A program made the position numbers and the translations under genes. Below the pieces are notes generated by a model that had not been told where the DNA came from, searched no databases, and saw only the letters and a list, made by a program, of their open reading frames with translations. A stretch of DNA of 64,000 bases, taken from NCBI GenBank assembly GCA_900470805.1, contig UCCA01000022.1:62001-126000 (forward strand). The letters run 5' to 3'. The DNA is from Hyphomicrobiales bacterium (GTDB lineage: Bacteria > Pseudomonadota > Alphaproteobacteria > Rhizobiales > Rhizobiaceae). This document shows, piece by piece, positions 44,730-55,494 of the stretch (position 1 is its first letter; every line of letters starts with the position of its first letter).

Positions 44730-44754
44730 TTATATAATTATTTCAATTATATAA
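44730..44754. repeat. Perfect AT-only palindrome next to the Pho box
   Basis: TTATATAATT (44730-44739) and AATTATATAA (44745-44754) flank ATTTC. It lies 37 bases after the phoR stop and ends one base before the Pho box, in an otherwise GC-rich region. Confidence 0.6.
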
Positions 44755-44755
44755 G

Positions 44756-44774
44756 CTGTCATAAATGTTTCACC
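44756..44774 (+). promoter_or_regulatory. Pho box (PhoB site) upstream of pstS
   Basis: CTGTCATAAATGTTTCACC. The first half is an exact match to the known CTGTCATAAAT repeat; the second half is weaker. A further CTGACATAAA follows at 44778-44787, which could be an added half-site. It lies 120-140 bases before the pstS start. Confidence 0.8.
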
Positions 44775-44894
44775 GAACTGACATAAAAGCTCTGGTCATC
44801 AGGGGCTAAAGAATGCGTGCCGCTGACAAAGACGGCACCGCCCAGGGGCCGTTCAAGGCCACACTCAGACCGCTATATGCCCGGGAGAATTGAT

Positions 44895-45929
44895 ATGAAC
44901 GCTTTTAAACTTACGGTCGCCGCACTGGCTGCTTCCGCCGCTTTTGCTGGCGCGGCTGTTGCTCGCGACCAGGTCCAGGTCAGTGGTTCTTCCACCGTTC
45001 TGCCTTACGCAAAGATCGTTGCCGAGACCTTCGGCGAAACCTTCAAGGACTTCAAGACGCCGGTCGTTGAATCCGGCGGCACCGGCGCTGGCCTCAAGGA
45101 ATTCTGCAAGGGCGTAGGCCCTGACACGATCGACGTTGCCAACGCTTCGCGTCCGATCAATGCCAAGGAACTGGAAGCCTGCAAGGCTGCCGGCGTTACC
45201 GACATCCAGGAAGTCAAGATCGGCTACGACGGCATCGTCTTCGCAACCGACTCGTCCAACCCTGACGTCGCTTACGTTCCTGCCGACCTCTACAAGGCTC
45301 TCGCTGCCCAGGTTGTTGTTGACGGCAAGCTCGTCGCCAACCCTTACAAGAAGTGGTCCGAAGTCAACCCGAAGCTTCCGGCTGTTGATATCGCTGCCTA
45401 CATCCCGGGCGAAAAGCACGGCACCCGCGAAGTGTTCGAACTGAACGTTCTCGCAGCTGGCTGCAAGGACTCCGGCGCTCTCGACGTCATCGCCAAGGAA
45501 ATTGCCGACAAGGCTGCCCAGAGCAAGGCTTGCGTCGCGGTTCGCAAGGACGGCGCTGCTGTCGACATCGACGGCGACTATCCGGAAACGCTGGCACGCA
45601 TCGCTGCCAACAAGACCGGTGTTGGCGTATTCGGCCTGTCCTTCTACGAAAACAACGCCGACAAGCTGAAGGTTGCGACCGTCAAGGGCATCGTTCCGAC
45701 CCCGGAAACGATCGCTGACGGCACCTACCCGGTTTCGCGTCCGCTGTTCTTCTACGTCAAGAAGGCTCACCTGGGCGTCATCCCGGGCCTGAAGGAATAC
45801 GTAAACTTCTTCGTATCCGACCAGATGATCGGACCTGACAGCCCGCTGGTCGAATATGGCCTGGTTGCTGCTCCGGACGCCGAGCGCGAAACGATCCGCA
45901 AGTCGGTCGAAGACGGCAAGACCATGTAA
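44895..45929 (+). CDS. pstS: Phosphate-binding periplasmic protein PstS
   Basis: 344 residues with a cleavable signal peptide (MNAFKLTVAALAASAAFAGAAVA). The mature start has VSGSSTVLPYA, the phosphate-binding loop of the family; VESGGTGAGLKEFCKG and ASRPINAKELE supply further ligands. The codon use is strongly biased toward a few codons, which fits very high expression. GGGAGAA precedes the ATG at 44895. First structural gene after the Pho box; a hairpin after its stop separates it from pstC. Confidence 0.95.
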   Translation: MNAFKLTVAALAASAAFAGAAVARDQVQVSGSSTVLPYAKIVAETFGETFKDFKTPVVESGGTGAGLKEFCKGVGPDTIDVANASRPINAKELEACKAAGVTDIQEVKIGYDGIVFATDSSNPDVAYVPADLYKALAAQVVVDGKLVANPYKKWSEVNPKLPAVDIAAYIPGEKHGTREVFELNVLAAGCKDSGALDVIAKEIADKAAQSKACVAVRKDGAAVDIDGDYPETLARIAANKTGVGVFGLSFYENNADKLKVATVKGIVPTPETIADGTYPVSRPLFFYVKKAHLGVIPGLKEYVNFFVSDQMIGPDSPLVEYGLVAAPDAERETIRKSVEDGKTM

Positions 45930-45936
45930 TCAACTT

Positions 45937-45968
45937 TGCCGGCGCGATCCGAAAGGCTCGCGCCGGCA
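45937..45968 (+). terminator. GC-rich hairpin between pstS and pstC
   Basis: TGCCGGCGCG (45937-45946) pairs with CGCGCCGGCA (45959-45968). Only a weak T-stretch follows, so it probably stabilises pstS mRNA and permits partial read-through. Confidence 0.55.
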
Positions 45969-46084
45969 TTGCCTTTGTCCGCTCTAAGGGGGTGGCGAAG
46001 TTGAACGACTCCATGATTGGAAGCTAGAGCGGCCAGCCTGCCGTCTCGCTTTTTGGGGGCCAAGGGCCTGGGGACCTTAAACGA

Positions 46085-47562
<1,478 letters not shown>

Positions 47563-47566
<4 letters not shown>

Positions 47567-48885
47567 CGGACGTTGTTTCTCCGGGCCAGGGCGTCGTCAT
47601 CTCCAAGGCGCCCGCCCGCCGCGATATCGGCATCAAGCGTCGCTATGCTGCCGAACGCCGGTTCCAGGCCTATGGCATTGCCGCCATCTGCTTCGGCCTG
47701 ATCTTCCTGGCCATCCTGCTGACCACCGTTATCCGCCAGGGCTACACCGCCTTCGCGCAGACGGCGATCACGCTCCCGATCGAGTTCTCCGAAAAAGTGC
47801 TCGATCCCAACAACAAGCGCGCCACCGATCCGTCGGTGCTGATCGCGGCCAACTATCCGGTCCTGATCCGTGATGCCATGGTCAAGACCCTCGGCATCAA
47901 TGCCTCCAGCCGCCCCGAAGTGCGCGACGCGACGGCAATGATCTCCAAGGGTGCGCCGATCGTGCTCCGCGACATGGTCGAGGCTGATCCGTCGCTGGTC
48001 GGCAAGACGGTCAACGTCACGCTTCTGGCTGATGCCAACGTCGACTCGGCGAACAAGGGTCAGATCGACCTCACCGTCGACGAGAAGAACCGCAAGGTCA
48101 ACGACCGTCAGGTCGGCTGGATGCAGCAGATGAAGGCCGACGGAACGCTGCACAAGCAGTTCAACACCGGCCTCTTCGTCAACGGCAACTCCAGCCGTCC
48201 GGAAGCTGCCGGTCTTGGTGTCGCGCTGATCGGCTCGCTCTACCTGATGCTGATCGTTCTCGTGCTCGCCCTGCCGATCGGTGTCGCCGCTTCGATCTAT
48301 CTCGAAGAGTTCGCGCCGAAGAACAAGCTGACCGACCTGATCGAGGTCAACATCAACAACCTCGCGGCTGTTCCCTCGATCGTCTACGGTCTGCTTGGCC
48401 TTGCCGTCTTCATCAACTTCGCAGGCCTGCCGCGCTCAGCGTCGCTGGTCGGCGGCCTGGTGCTGACGCTGATGACGCTGCCGACCATCATTATCGCCAC
48501 TCGCGCCGCATTGCGCGCCGTGCCTCCGTCGATCCGTGCCGCGGCGCTTGGCCTCGGCGCATCGAAGATGCAGATGGTGTTCCACCACGTCCTGCCGCTG
48601 GCGATGCCTGGCATCCTCACCGGCACCATCATCGGCCTGGCGCATGCGCTCGGCGAAACCGCACCGCTACTGTTGATCGGCATGGTCGCCTTCGTCGCCA
48701 ATGCACCGACCACCCCAATGGATCCCTCCACGGCGCTGCCGGTGCAGGTCTACATGTGGGCAAACGAAGCCGAACGCGCGTTCGTCGAGCGTACATCCGG
48801 CGCCATCATCGTCCTGCTCCTGTTCCTGATCGTCATGAACTTCGGAGCTATCCTCTTGCGTCGTCGCTTTGAGCGCCGCTGGTAA
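47563..48885 (+). CDS. pstA: Phosphate ABC transporter permease PstA
   Basis: 440 residues, also longer than E. coli PstA (296) because of a periplasmic insert (residues 60-215) between the first helix and the permease core. The core has the loop SIRAAALGLGASKMQMVFHHVLPLAMPGI and NINNLAAVPSIVYGLLGLAVF. It forms the channel with PstC; the matching long inserts in both proteins suggest that they touch each other or PstS outside the membrane. Translationally coupled to pstC. Confidence 0.93.
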
Positions 48886-48899
48886 ACGGAGTAAACATC

Positions 48900-49715
48900 A
48901 TGAACATGTTGACGGAAGCCGCAGTTGAGAAGGCGCTAGACCAGAAGATGAATACCATTCCGTATAAAATGATCGGCCAGGACGTTTCTGTTTACTACGG
49001 CGACAAGCGTGCGCTGTTCGACGTGAAGCTGAACATCCGCGAAAACACCGTGACGGCTCTGATCGGCCCATCGGGTTGCGGCAAGTCGACCTTCCTGCGC
49101 AGCCTGAACCGCATGAACGACACGATCGACAGCTGCCGCGTCACCGGCAAGATCACGCTCGATGGCGACGATATCTACGATCCCGATATCGACGTCGTCG
49201 AACTGCGTGCCCGCGTCGGCATGGTGTTCCAGAAGCCGAACCCGTTCCCGAAGACGATCTATGAAAACGTCGCCTACGGCCCGCGCATCCACGGTCTTGC
49301 CAAGGCCAAGGCCGACATGGACGTCATCGTCGAGCAGAGCCTGCAGCGCGCTGGCCTGTGGAACGAGGTCAAGGACCGCGTCCACGAATCCGGCACCGGC
49401 CTCTCCGGCGGCCAGCAGCAGCGTCTGTGCATCGCCCGCGCCATCGCCGTCAGCCCTGAGGTCATCCTCATGGACGAACCGTGCTCGGCACTCGACCCGA
49501 TCGCCACCGCAAAGGTCGAGGAACTGATCCACGAACTGCGCGAAGCCTACACGATCGTCATCGTCACCCACTCAATGCAGCAGGCTGCCCGCGTGTCGCA
49601 GCGCACCGCCATGTTCCACCTCGGCAACCTCGTCGAGGAGAACGATACCGACAAGATGTTCACCAACCCGGATGACCCGCGCACCCAGGACTATATCATG
49701 GGCCGCTTCGGCTGA
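48900..49715 (+). CDS. pstB: Phosphate ABC transporter ATP-binding protein PstB
   Basis: 271 residues. Walker A GPSGCGKST (about 56-64), signature LSGGQQQRLCIARA, Walker B VILMDEPCSALDP and switch histidine in IVTHSMQQA are intact. It drives phosphate import and also transmits the phosphate state to PhoR through PhoU. It starts 15 bases after the pstA stop. Confidence 0.96.
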   Translation: MNMLTEAAVEKALDQKMNTIPYKMIGQDVSVYYGDKRALFDVKLNIRENTVTALIGPSGCGKSTFLRSLNRMNDTIDSCRVTGKITLDGDDIYDPDIDVVELRARVGMVFQKPNPFPKTIYENVAYGPRIHGLAKAKADMDVIVEQSLQRAGLWNEVKDRVHESGTGLSGGQQQRLCIARAIAVSPEVILMDEPCSALDPIATAKVEELIHELREAYTIVIVTHSMQQAARVSQRTAMFHLGNLVEENDTDKMFTNPDDPRTQDYIMGRFG

Positions 49716-49758
49716 TCTGCGCGTCGGAACCCCTTTTGGACATTCAAGGATAAGCCCC

Positions 49759-50472
49759 ATGGCATCGACACACATCTATTCCGCCTATGACGACGACCTG
49801 AAGTTCCTGACCCGCCGTATCTCGGAAATGGGTGGCCTTGCCGAGCAGATGGTCGGCGACGCCGTCCGCGCGCTTGTCAACGGCGACACTTCGCTCGCCC
49901 AGAAGGTCATCTCCGACGACGTGATCCTCGATCACGCCGAGCGCGAGATCGGCGAAAAGGCGATCATCACCATCGCCCGCCGCCAGCCGATGGCAGCCGA
50001 TCTGCGCGAAATCATGGGATCGATCCGCATCGCGGCCGATCTCGAGCGCGTCGGCGATCTCGGCAAGAACACTGCCAAGCGCGTCATCGCCGTGCAGAGC
50101 ACCGGCGTTCCCCGCAAGCTCGCCCGTGGCCTTGAGCATCTCTCCGAACTGGCGCTGGTCCAGCTCAAGGAAGTTCTCGACGTCTACACCAGCCGTGTCG
50201 CCGACCGTGCCAAGTCGATCCGCGAGCGCGACGAGGAAATCGACGCGATGTACACCTCGCTGTTCCGCGAGATGCTGACCTACATGATGGAAGATCCGCG
50301 CAACATCACCAGCTGCACGCATCTCCTGTTCTGCGCCAAGAACATCGAGCGTATCGGCGACCACGCCACCAACATCGCAGAAACCATCTACTACATGGCG
50401 ACCGGCGCGCAGCCGGAAGGCGAGCGTCCGAAGGACGACACCGCCAACACCGTTGGGGCCGTCACGGAATAA
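49759..50472 (+). CDS. phoU: Phosphate signalling protein PhoU
   Basis: 237 residues with two three-helix PhoU bundles: residues 10-115 with ADLREIMGSIRIAADLERVGDLGKN, and 120-225 with FCAKNIERIGDHATNIAE. Both carry the E-x-x-R-x-x-D metal-binding pattern. It links PstB to PhoR and keeps the Pho response off in high phosphate. The start at 49759 has AAGGATAA upstream; an open frame from 49672 overlaps pstB. Confidence 0.95.
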   Translation: MASTHIYSAYDDDLKFLTRRISEMGGLAEQMVGDAVRALVNGDTSLAQKVISDDVILDHAEREIGEKAIITIARRQPMAADLREIMGSIRIAADLERVGDLGKNTAKRVIAVQSTGVPRKLARGLEHLSELALVQLKEVLDVYTSRVADRAKSIRERDEEIDAMYTSLFREMLTYMMEDPRNITSCTHLLFCAKNIERIGDHATNIAETIYYMATGAQPEGERPKDDTANTVGAVTE

Positions 50473-50505
50473 CCGTTCCCCCGCGCCCCCAGGAGACCGA
50501 GACGA

Positions 50506-51189
50506 ATGATCCCAAGAGTAGCAGTCGTTGAAGACGAGGAAGCACTGAGCGTGCTTCTTCGCTATAACCTTGAGGCCGAAGGCTTCGAGGTCGATACCAT
50601 CCTGCGTGGCGACGAGGCCGAGATTCGGTTGCAGGAACGCACGCCCGATCTGCTCATCCTCGACTGGATGCTGCCAGGCGTTTCCGGCATCGAGCTTTGC
50701 CGTCGCCTGCGCATGCGGCCGGAGACCGAGCGTCTGCCGATCATCATGCTGACGGCGCGCGGAGAGGAAAGCGAACGCGTCCGCGGCCTGTCCACCGGTG
50801 CCGACGACTACGTCGTCAAGCCGTTCTCGACGCCCGAGCTTGTCGCCCGCGTCAAGGCGATGCTGCGCCGCGCCAAGCCCGAGGTTCTCTCGTCGCTGCT
50901 GAAGTGTGGTGATATCGAACTCGACCGCGAAACGCACCGCGTGCATCGCAAGAGCCGCGAAGTCCGTCTCGGACCTACCGAGTTCCGCCTGCTCGAGTTT
51001 CTGATGGCGTCGCCAGGCCGTGTCTTCTCGCGCTCGCAACTGCTGGATGGCGTCTGGGGTCACGACATCTACGTCGACGAACGCACCGTTGACGTCCATG
51101 TCGGTCGTCTCCGCAAGGCGCTCAACTTCTCCAACATGCAGGATGTCATCCGCACCGTTCGCGGCGCCGGATATTCCATGGAAGCCTGA
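50506..51189 (+). CDS. phoB: Phosphate-regulon response regulator PhoB
   Basis: 227 residues. The receiver domain (1-122) has the acidic pair in VEDEEA, the phosphorylated aspartate in LLILDWMLPG (residue 53), T in MLTAR and K in VVKPF. The OmpR-type winged helix (130-227) ends with VDVHVGRLRKALN and IRTVRGAGYSME. It binds Pho boxes such as that at 44756-44774, so the operon regulates itself. It is the last gene of the locus, followed by a terminator shared with gcrA. Confidence 0.96.
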   Translation: MIPRVAVVEDEEALSVLLRYNLEAEGFEVDTILRGDEAEIRLQERTPDLLILDWMLPGVSGIELCRRLRMRPETERLPIIMLTARGEESERVRGLSTGADDYVVKPFSTPELVARVKAMLRRAKPEVLSSLLKCGDIELDRETHRVHRKSREVRLGPTEFRLLEFLMASPGRVFSRSQLLDGVWGHDIYVDERTVDVHVGRLRKALNFSNMQDVIRTVRGAGYSMEA

Positions 51190-51218
51190 GGGCTCCCATT
51201 ATCATCATCAGACAACGA

Positions 51219-51250
51219 AAAACGGGCCCGCGAAGGCCCGTTTTCTTTTG
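51219..51250. terminator. Bidirectional terminator between phoB and gcrA
   Basis: AAAACGGGCC (51219-51228) pairs with GGCCCGTTTT (51235-51244), with TTTTCTTTT on the plus side and an A-run on the other. Serves both converging genes. Confidence 0.9.
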
Positions 51251-51271
51251 TTCCTTATCCGGCTTTCCGGG

Positions 51272-51817
51272 TCAGGCGACCCGGTTGGCAGCCTTGCGGC
51301 GCTCGTTGACCGGCTGGTAGGCCATCTTCTGGTGGTAGGTGCAGTAAGGGGAGGAGTCAGGGGACTCGCAACCGCAGAAGTGGAAATCATCCGTCAGCGG
51401 ATCGCCGACCGGCCACTTGCACGTGCGCTCGGTGAGCTCGGTCAGACCGAGGCGACGCGAGATCGGAACAACCACGTTCGAGGACGGACGGTAGCGCACT
51501 TCCTCGATTGCGTTGACGTCGGCGTCTTCCTTGAGAAGAGCCGAGCCCTGCTGGCGGGCAACGGTGCGGGTCGCCGTCATGCGCGAAGCGTTGAAGGTGT
51601 TGGCAGGGCGCGGCGCGGTTGCCGCAGGGCGCTTCGGGGTTCTGGCGGCAGCAGACGTGCCGCCTGCCTTGGCGCGGCCCGGCAGGCTCAGGCGATGGAC
51701 CTTGCCGATGACGGCATTGCGGCTCACACCGCCAAGTTGTGCAGCAATCTGGCTGGCGCTCAGGCCCTCGGCCCAGAGCTTCTTCAGTCGTTCAACGCGC
51801 TCGTCTGTCCAGTTCAT
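51272..51817 (-). CDS. gcrA: GcrA family cell-cycle regulator
   Basis: 181 residues. The N-terminal helix-turn-helix MNWTDERVERLKKLWAEGLSASQIAAQLGGVSRNAVIGKVHRL binds DNA. After a basic Ala/Pro/Thr-rich linker comes the C-terminal TCKWPVGDPLTDDFHFCGCE...SPYCTYH module. GcrA binds sigma-70 RNA polymerase and acts at promoters with methylated GANTC sites. The start at 51817 has GGAGACAGGG upstream; an ATG at 51862 is less likely. Four GANTC sites lie close together about 150 bases upstream. Confidence 0.95.
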   Translation of the reverse strand: MNWTDERVERLKKLWAEGLSASQIAAQLGGVSRNAVIGKVHRLSLPGRAKAGGTSAAARTPKRPAATAPRPANTFNASRMTATRTVARQQGSALLKEDADVNAIEEVRYRPSSNVVVPISRRLGLTELTERTCKWPVGDPLTDDFHFCGCESPDSSPYCTYHQKMAYQPVNERRKAANRVA

Positions 51818-52242
51818 GCCCTGTCTCCGCCTTTTTGCGTTGGTGTAGGCAGAATCCTTCACCGATGGCCCGGACGTGTCTGGACCATGAAACGCTTGCT
51901 AGATTTTGGTGACTAGTTCCGCCGCATGCAGTCTAGTAATTGAGTTTTAACCTAGAGTGAGGGCGACTCCGTGACAAGAGTCGGTTGAATCGCGACGAAT
52001 CGATTTCTCGGTTTTCCCCAACTTGCTGGATAGGAGAGTCATTTCTGCAACATTAGCTGTTGATAGCCCCCGGGCGCGCCGATCCGTGCTTGACGCATAC
52101 TGGGAAACCTCAGTTTTGTTGACATCGCACTGCGAAAAGTAAATAGTGCCCCTCGCCGCCGAAAGGCGGCATTTTTAATTTCCGGAGACGGGTTTTTAGC
52201 CGGATTCCGGGCCATTATCAGCGAATGACAGGAGATCGCGCC
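51818..52242. other. Divergent intergenic region between gcrA and argD
   Basis: 425 bases with no gene. It holds GANTC sites at 51852, 51965, 51978, 51987, 51997 and 52203, of which four fall within 37 bases. The region must carry the promoters of both gcrA and argD. The argD side has AGGAG before its start and an A/T-rich stretch near 52120-52190. The inverted repeat GCCGCCGAAAGGCGGC at 52156-52171 may be a small leader hairpin. Confidence 0.7.
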
Positions 52243-53442
52243 ATGGCTGAAGCCGCGCCGCTTTATGATACCTACTCTCGTGCCCCATTGCGGTTCGAGC
52301 GAGGAGAGGGCGTGTGGCTGATCACCGAAAGTGGCGAACGATATCTCGACTTCGGCGCGGGCGTGGCAGTGACCTCGGTTGGCCACAGCAATCCGCATGT
52401 CGTCGGCGCGCTCAAGGATCAGGCCGACAAGGTCTGGCACCTCTCCAACATCTATGAGATCCCCGGTCAGGAGCGTCTTGCAAAGCGTTTGACGGATGCA
52501 ACCTTTGCGGAAAAGGTATTCTTCACCAATTCGGGCGCCGAGGCTCTGGAGTGCGCGATCAAGACGGCGCGCCGTTACCAATTCTCGAAGGGCCATCCCG
52601 AGCGCTTCCACATCATCACCTTCGAAGGCGCCTTCCACGGCCGCACGCTGGCGACCATCGCCGCCGGTGGCCAAGAGAAGTACCTTGAAGGCTTTGGCCC
52701 CAAGACCCCTGGCTTTGACCAGGTTCCGTTCGGCGATATCGAAGCCGTCCGCGCCGCGATAACCGACGCAACGGCCGGCATCCTTATCGAGCCGGTTCAG
52801 GGCGAGGGCGGTGTGCGCCCGGCCACCTCGGAATTCATGAAGGCACTACGCCAGCTCTGCGACGAGCATGGCCTGCTCCTGATCCTCGACGAGGTCCAGA
52901 GCGGCGTCGGCCGTACCGGCAAGTTCTTTGCCCATGAATGGTCGGGCATCACGCCCGATATCATGGCAGTCGCCAAGGGTATCGGCGGTGGCTTCCCGCT
53001 CGGCGCCTGCCTGGCAACGGCCGAAGCGGCTTCCGGCATGAAGGCCGGCACGCATGGCTCGACCTATGGTGGCAACCCGCTTGCCATGGCAGTCGGCAAC
53101 GCCGTGCTCGACGTCATTCTCGAAGAGGGCTTCCTGCAGCACGTCAATGACGTCTCGCTGGTCTTCCGCCAGGGCCTCGCGTCGCTCAAGGATCGCTTCC
53201 CCGATGTAATCGAGGAAATCCGCGGCGAAGGTCTGCTGCTCGGCGTCAAGGCGGCCGTTCCCTCGGGCGAGCTGCTGCAGGCGATCCGCGCCGCCAACCT
53301 GCTGGCCATTCCCGCCGGCGACAACGTCATCCGTCTGCTCCCGCCACTCGTCGTCACGGCGGACGAAGCCCGTGAAGGTCTGGCTCGACTTGAGCGCGCC
53401 GCCGAGAGCGTGCGCGCATCGAAGGTCAAGAAGACGGCTTGA
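52243..53442 (+). CDS. argD: Acetylornithine aminotransferase
   Basis: 399 residues of PLP fold-type I. It has GAGVAVTSVGHSNP, FFTNSGAEALECAIKTARRYQ, the PLP-contacting LILDEVQSGVGRTG, and the lysine in VAKGIGGGFPLGA that holds the cofactor. It transfers an amino group in arginine synthesis, and may also serve in lysine synthesis. I chose ATG 52243 with AGGAG eight bases upstream; an ATG at 52225 overlaps that site. argF follows after 47 bases. Confidence 0.94.
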   Translation: MAEAAPLYDTYSRAPLRFERGEGVWLITESGERYLDFGAGVAVTSVGHSNPHVVGALKDQADKVWHLSNIYEIPGQERLAKRLTDATFAEKVFFTNSGAEALECAIKTARRYQFSKGHPERFHIITFEGAFHGRTLATIAAGGQEKYLEGFGPKTPGFDQVPFGDIEAVRAAITDATAGILIEPVQGEGGVRPATSEFMKALRQLCDEHGLLLILDEVQSGVGRTGKFFAHEWSGITPDIMAVAKGIGGGFPLGACLATAEAASGMKAGTHGSTYGGNPLAMAVGNAVLDVILEEGFLQHVNDVSLVFRQGLASLKDRFPDVIEEIRGEGLLLGVKAAVPSGELLQAIRAANLLAIPAGDNVIRLLPPLVVTADEAREGLARLERAAESVRASKVKKTA

Positions 53443-53489
53443 ACGGACAAGGATGCCCGGCCGGATGGCGGGCGCAACAGGTAAAGACA

Positions 53490-54407
53490 ATGGCTTCCCC
53501 AAAACACTTCCTCGATCTCTCCGCGGTAACCTCCTCCGACCTCCGGGTCATCATGGACGACGCCATGGCCCGCAAGCAGGCCTTCAAGGCTGGCCAGGGC
53601 GACAAGCCGCTGGCAGGCAAGATGCTGGCGATGATCTTCGAAAAGCCCTCGACCCGCACCCGCGTCTCCTTCGACGTCGGCATGCGCCAGCTCGGCGGCG
53701 AGACGCTGTTCCTGTCGGGCACCGAAATGCAGCTCGGCCGCGCCGAAACCATCGGCGACACCGCCAAGGTTCTGTCGCGCTATGTCGATGCGATCATGAT
53801 CCGCACCACCGACCATTCGCGCCTGCTGGAGCTAGCCGAGCACGCGACCGTTCCCGTGATCAACGCGCTGACCGATGACACGCATCCCTGCCAGATCATG
53901 GCCGATATCATGACCTTCGAGGAGCACCGCGGCCCGATCAAGGGCAAGACCGTCTCCTGGATGGGCGACGGCAACAATGTGCTGCATTCGCTGATCGAAG
54001 GCGCTGCCCGTTTCGGCTATCGCATGAACATGGCGGTACCCCTTGGTTCCGAGCCGAAGGATCACTATCTGAACTGGGCCCGCAATGAGGGCGCCGAGAT
54101 CATGCTCAGCCATGATGCCGACCGTGCGGTCGCCGGCGCCGATTGCGTGGTGACCGATACCTGGGTCTCCATGAATCAGGAACATCGGGCCCGGGGTCAC
54201 AACGTCTTCCAGCCTTATCAGGTCAATTCGGCCTTGATGGCGCAAGCCGGCAAGGATGCATTGTTCATGCATTGCCTGCCCGCCCATCGTGGTGAGGAAG
54301 TCACGGACGAGGTGATCGACGGTCCGCAGTCCGTGGTCTTCGATGAAGCGGAAAACCGCCTTCATGCGCAGAAGTCGATTCTTGCTTGGTGCCTGGGCGC
54401 GATCTGA
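53490..54407 (+). CDS. argF: Ornithine carbamoyltransferase
   Basis: 305 residues. The carbamoyl-phosphate motif STRTR (in FEKPSTRTRVSFDVG), the HPCQ motif (in DDTHPCQIMAD), the ornithine loop DTWVSMNQE and HCLPAHRGEEV are all present. It joins ornithine and carbamoyl phosphate to citrulline, the step after ArgD's product is deacetylated. The ATG at 53490 fits the family start; an open frame from 53439 overlaps argD. Confidence 0.95.
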   Translation: MASPKHFLDLSAVTSSDLRVIMDDAMARKQAFKAGQGDKPLAGKMLAMIFEKPSTRTRVSFDVGMRQLGGETLFLSGTEMQLGRAETIGDTAKVLSRYVDAIMIRTTDHSRLLELAEHATVPVINALTDDTHPCQIMADIMTFEEHRGPIKGKTVSWMGDGNNVLHSLIEGAARFGYRMNMAVPLGSEPKDHYLNWARNEGAEIMLSHDADRAVAGADCVVTDTWVSMNQEHRARGHNVFQPYQVNSALMAQAGKDALFMHCLPAHRGEEVTDEVIDGPQSVVFDEAENRLHAQKSILAWCLGAI

Positions 54408-54498
54408 ACCATAATGGACGCCACGTTGGGCCGGAAGGACCCGTGCCGCCCGGGCGGATGGACACTCTTGTCTGCCGCTCTCAGACTAGGAGAAGACG

Positions 54499-55494
54499 AT
54501 GGCAGAAGCTGCATCCGCCCTCGGCGAGTTTGATTTCGCCGGTGATGATCATATCGTTCCCTTTCAGGTCGAAAACCTGGATGTGCGCGGTCGCGCCGTC
54601 CAGCTCGGCCCGATGCTGGATGCGATCCTCGAGCGCCACAACTATCCCGCGCCGGTTGCCCGGCTGCTTGCCGAAGTCATCGCGCTGACGGTGCTGCTCG
54701 GCACCTCGCTCAAATTCGACGGCAAGTTCACGGTACAGACCAAGAGCGATGGCCCGGTCGATCTTCTCGTCGCCGATTTCTCGACGCCGGAGAACGTGCG
54801 CGCCTATGCCCGTTTCGACCAGACGCTGCTCGACGAGGCGGTTGCCGCAGGCCAGACCGAACCGGAGCAGCTGCTCGGCAAGGGCATGCTGGCCTTCACC
54901 ATCGATCAGGGCAAGTTCAGCCAGCCCTATCAGGGCATCGTCGCGCTCGACGGCGCCACGCTGGAAGACATCGCCGGCACCTATTTCCGCCAGTCGGAAC
55001 AGATCCCGACGCGCGTGCGCCTTGCCGCCGCCGAGCTGTTCGATCGTGACGAGGCCGGCAAGCCGCGTCACCGCTGGCGGGCAGGGGGGCTCGTCGCCCA
55101 GTTCCTGCCGGAAGCCCCGGAGCGCATGCGCCAAGCCGACCTGCATGGCGGCGATGGTGATACAGGTTCCGCGCAGCATTCCGAGGACGATGCCTGGGCC
55201 GAAGCCCGTTCGCTGGTCGAGACAATTCATTTCGACGAGCTGACGGATCCGCTTGTCGGCACCGAACGGCTGCTGTTTCGCCTGTTCCACGAGCGCGGCG
55301 TGCGGGTCTACGAACCGCGCGCGGTGTTCGATCGTTGTTCCTGCTCGCGGGAGAAGATCAAGGGCGTGCTTCAGGGGTTCTCGGCGGAGGAGATCGACGC
55401 CAGCCAGGAAGACGGCCTGATCTCCGTCACCTGCGAGTTCTGCTCGACGACCTATCGCTTCGAGGCCGAAGAGCTGCGCCAGGCGGCGGAATGA
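54499..55494 (+). CDS. hslO: Hsp33 redox-regulated chaperone
   Basis: 331 residues, slightly longer than E. coli Hsp33 (292). The substrate-binding region contains FDGKFTVQTKSDGPVDLLVADF and KGMLAFTIDQGK. The C-terminal zinc switch CSCSRE...CEFCSTTYRFE provides the four cysteines that form disulfides under oxidative stress and unlock the chaperone. AGGAGAAG precedes the ATG. Third gene of the argD-argF-hslO run, with 91 bases after argF. Confidence 0.94.
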   Translation: MAEAASALGEFDFAGDDHIVPFQVENLDVRGRAVQLGPMLDAILERHNYPAPVARLLAEVIALTVLLGTSLKFDGKFTVQTKSDGPVDLLVADFSTPENVRAYARFDQTLLDEAVAAGQTEPEQLLGKGMLAFTIDQGKFSQPYQGIVALDGATLEDIAGTYFRQSEQIPTRVRLAAAELFDRDEAGKPRHRWRAGGLVAQFLPEAPERMRQADLHGGDGDTGSAQHSEDDAWAEARSLVETIHFDELTDPLVGTERLLFRLFHERGVRVYEPRAVFDRCSCSREKIKGVLQGFSAEEIDASQEDGLISVTCEFCSTTYRFEAEELRQAAE

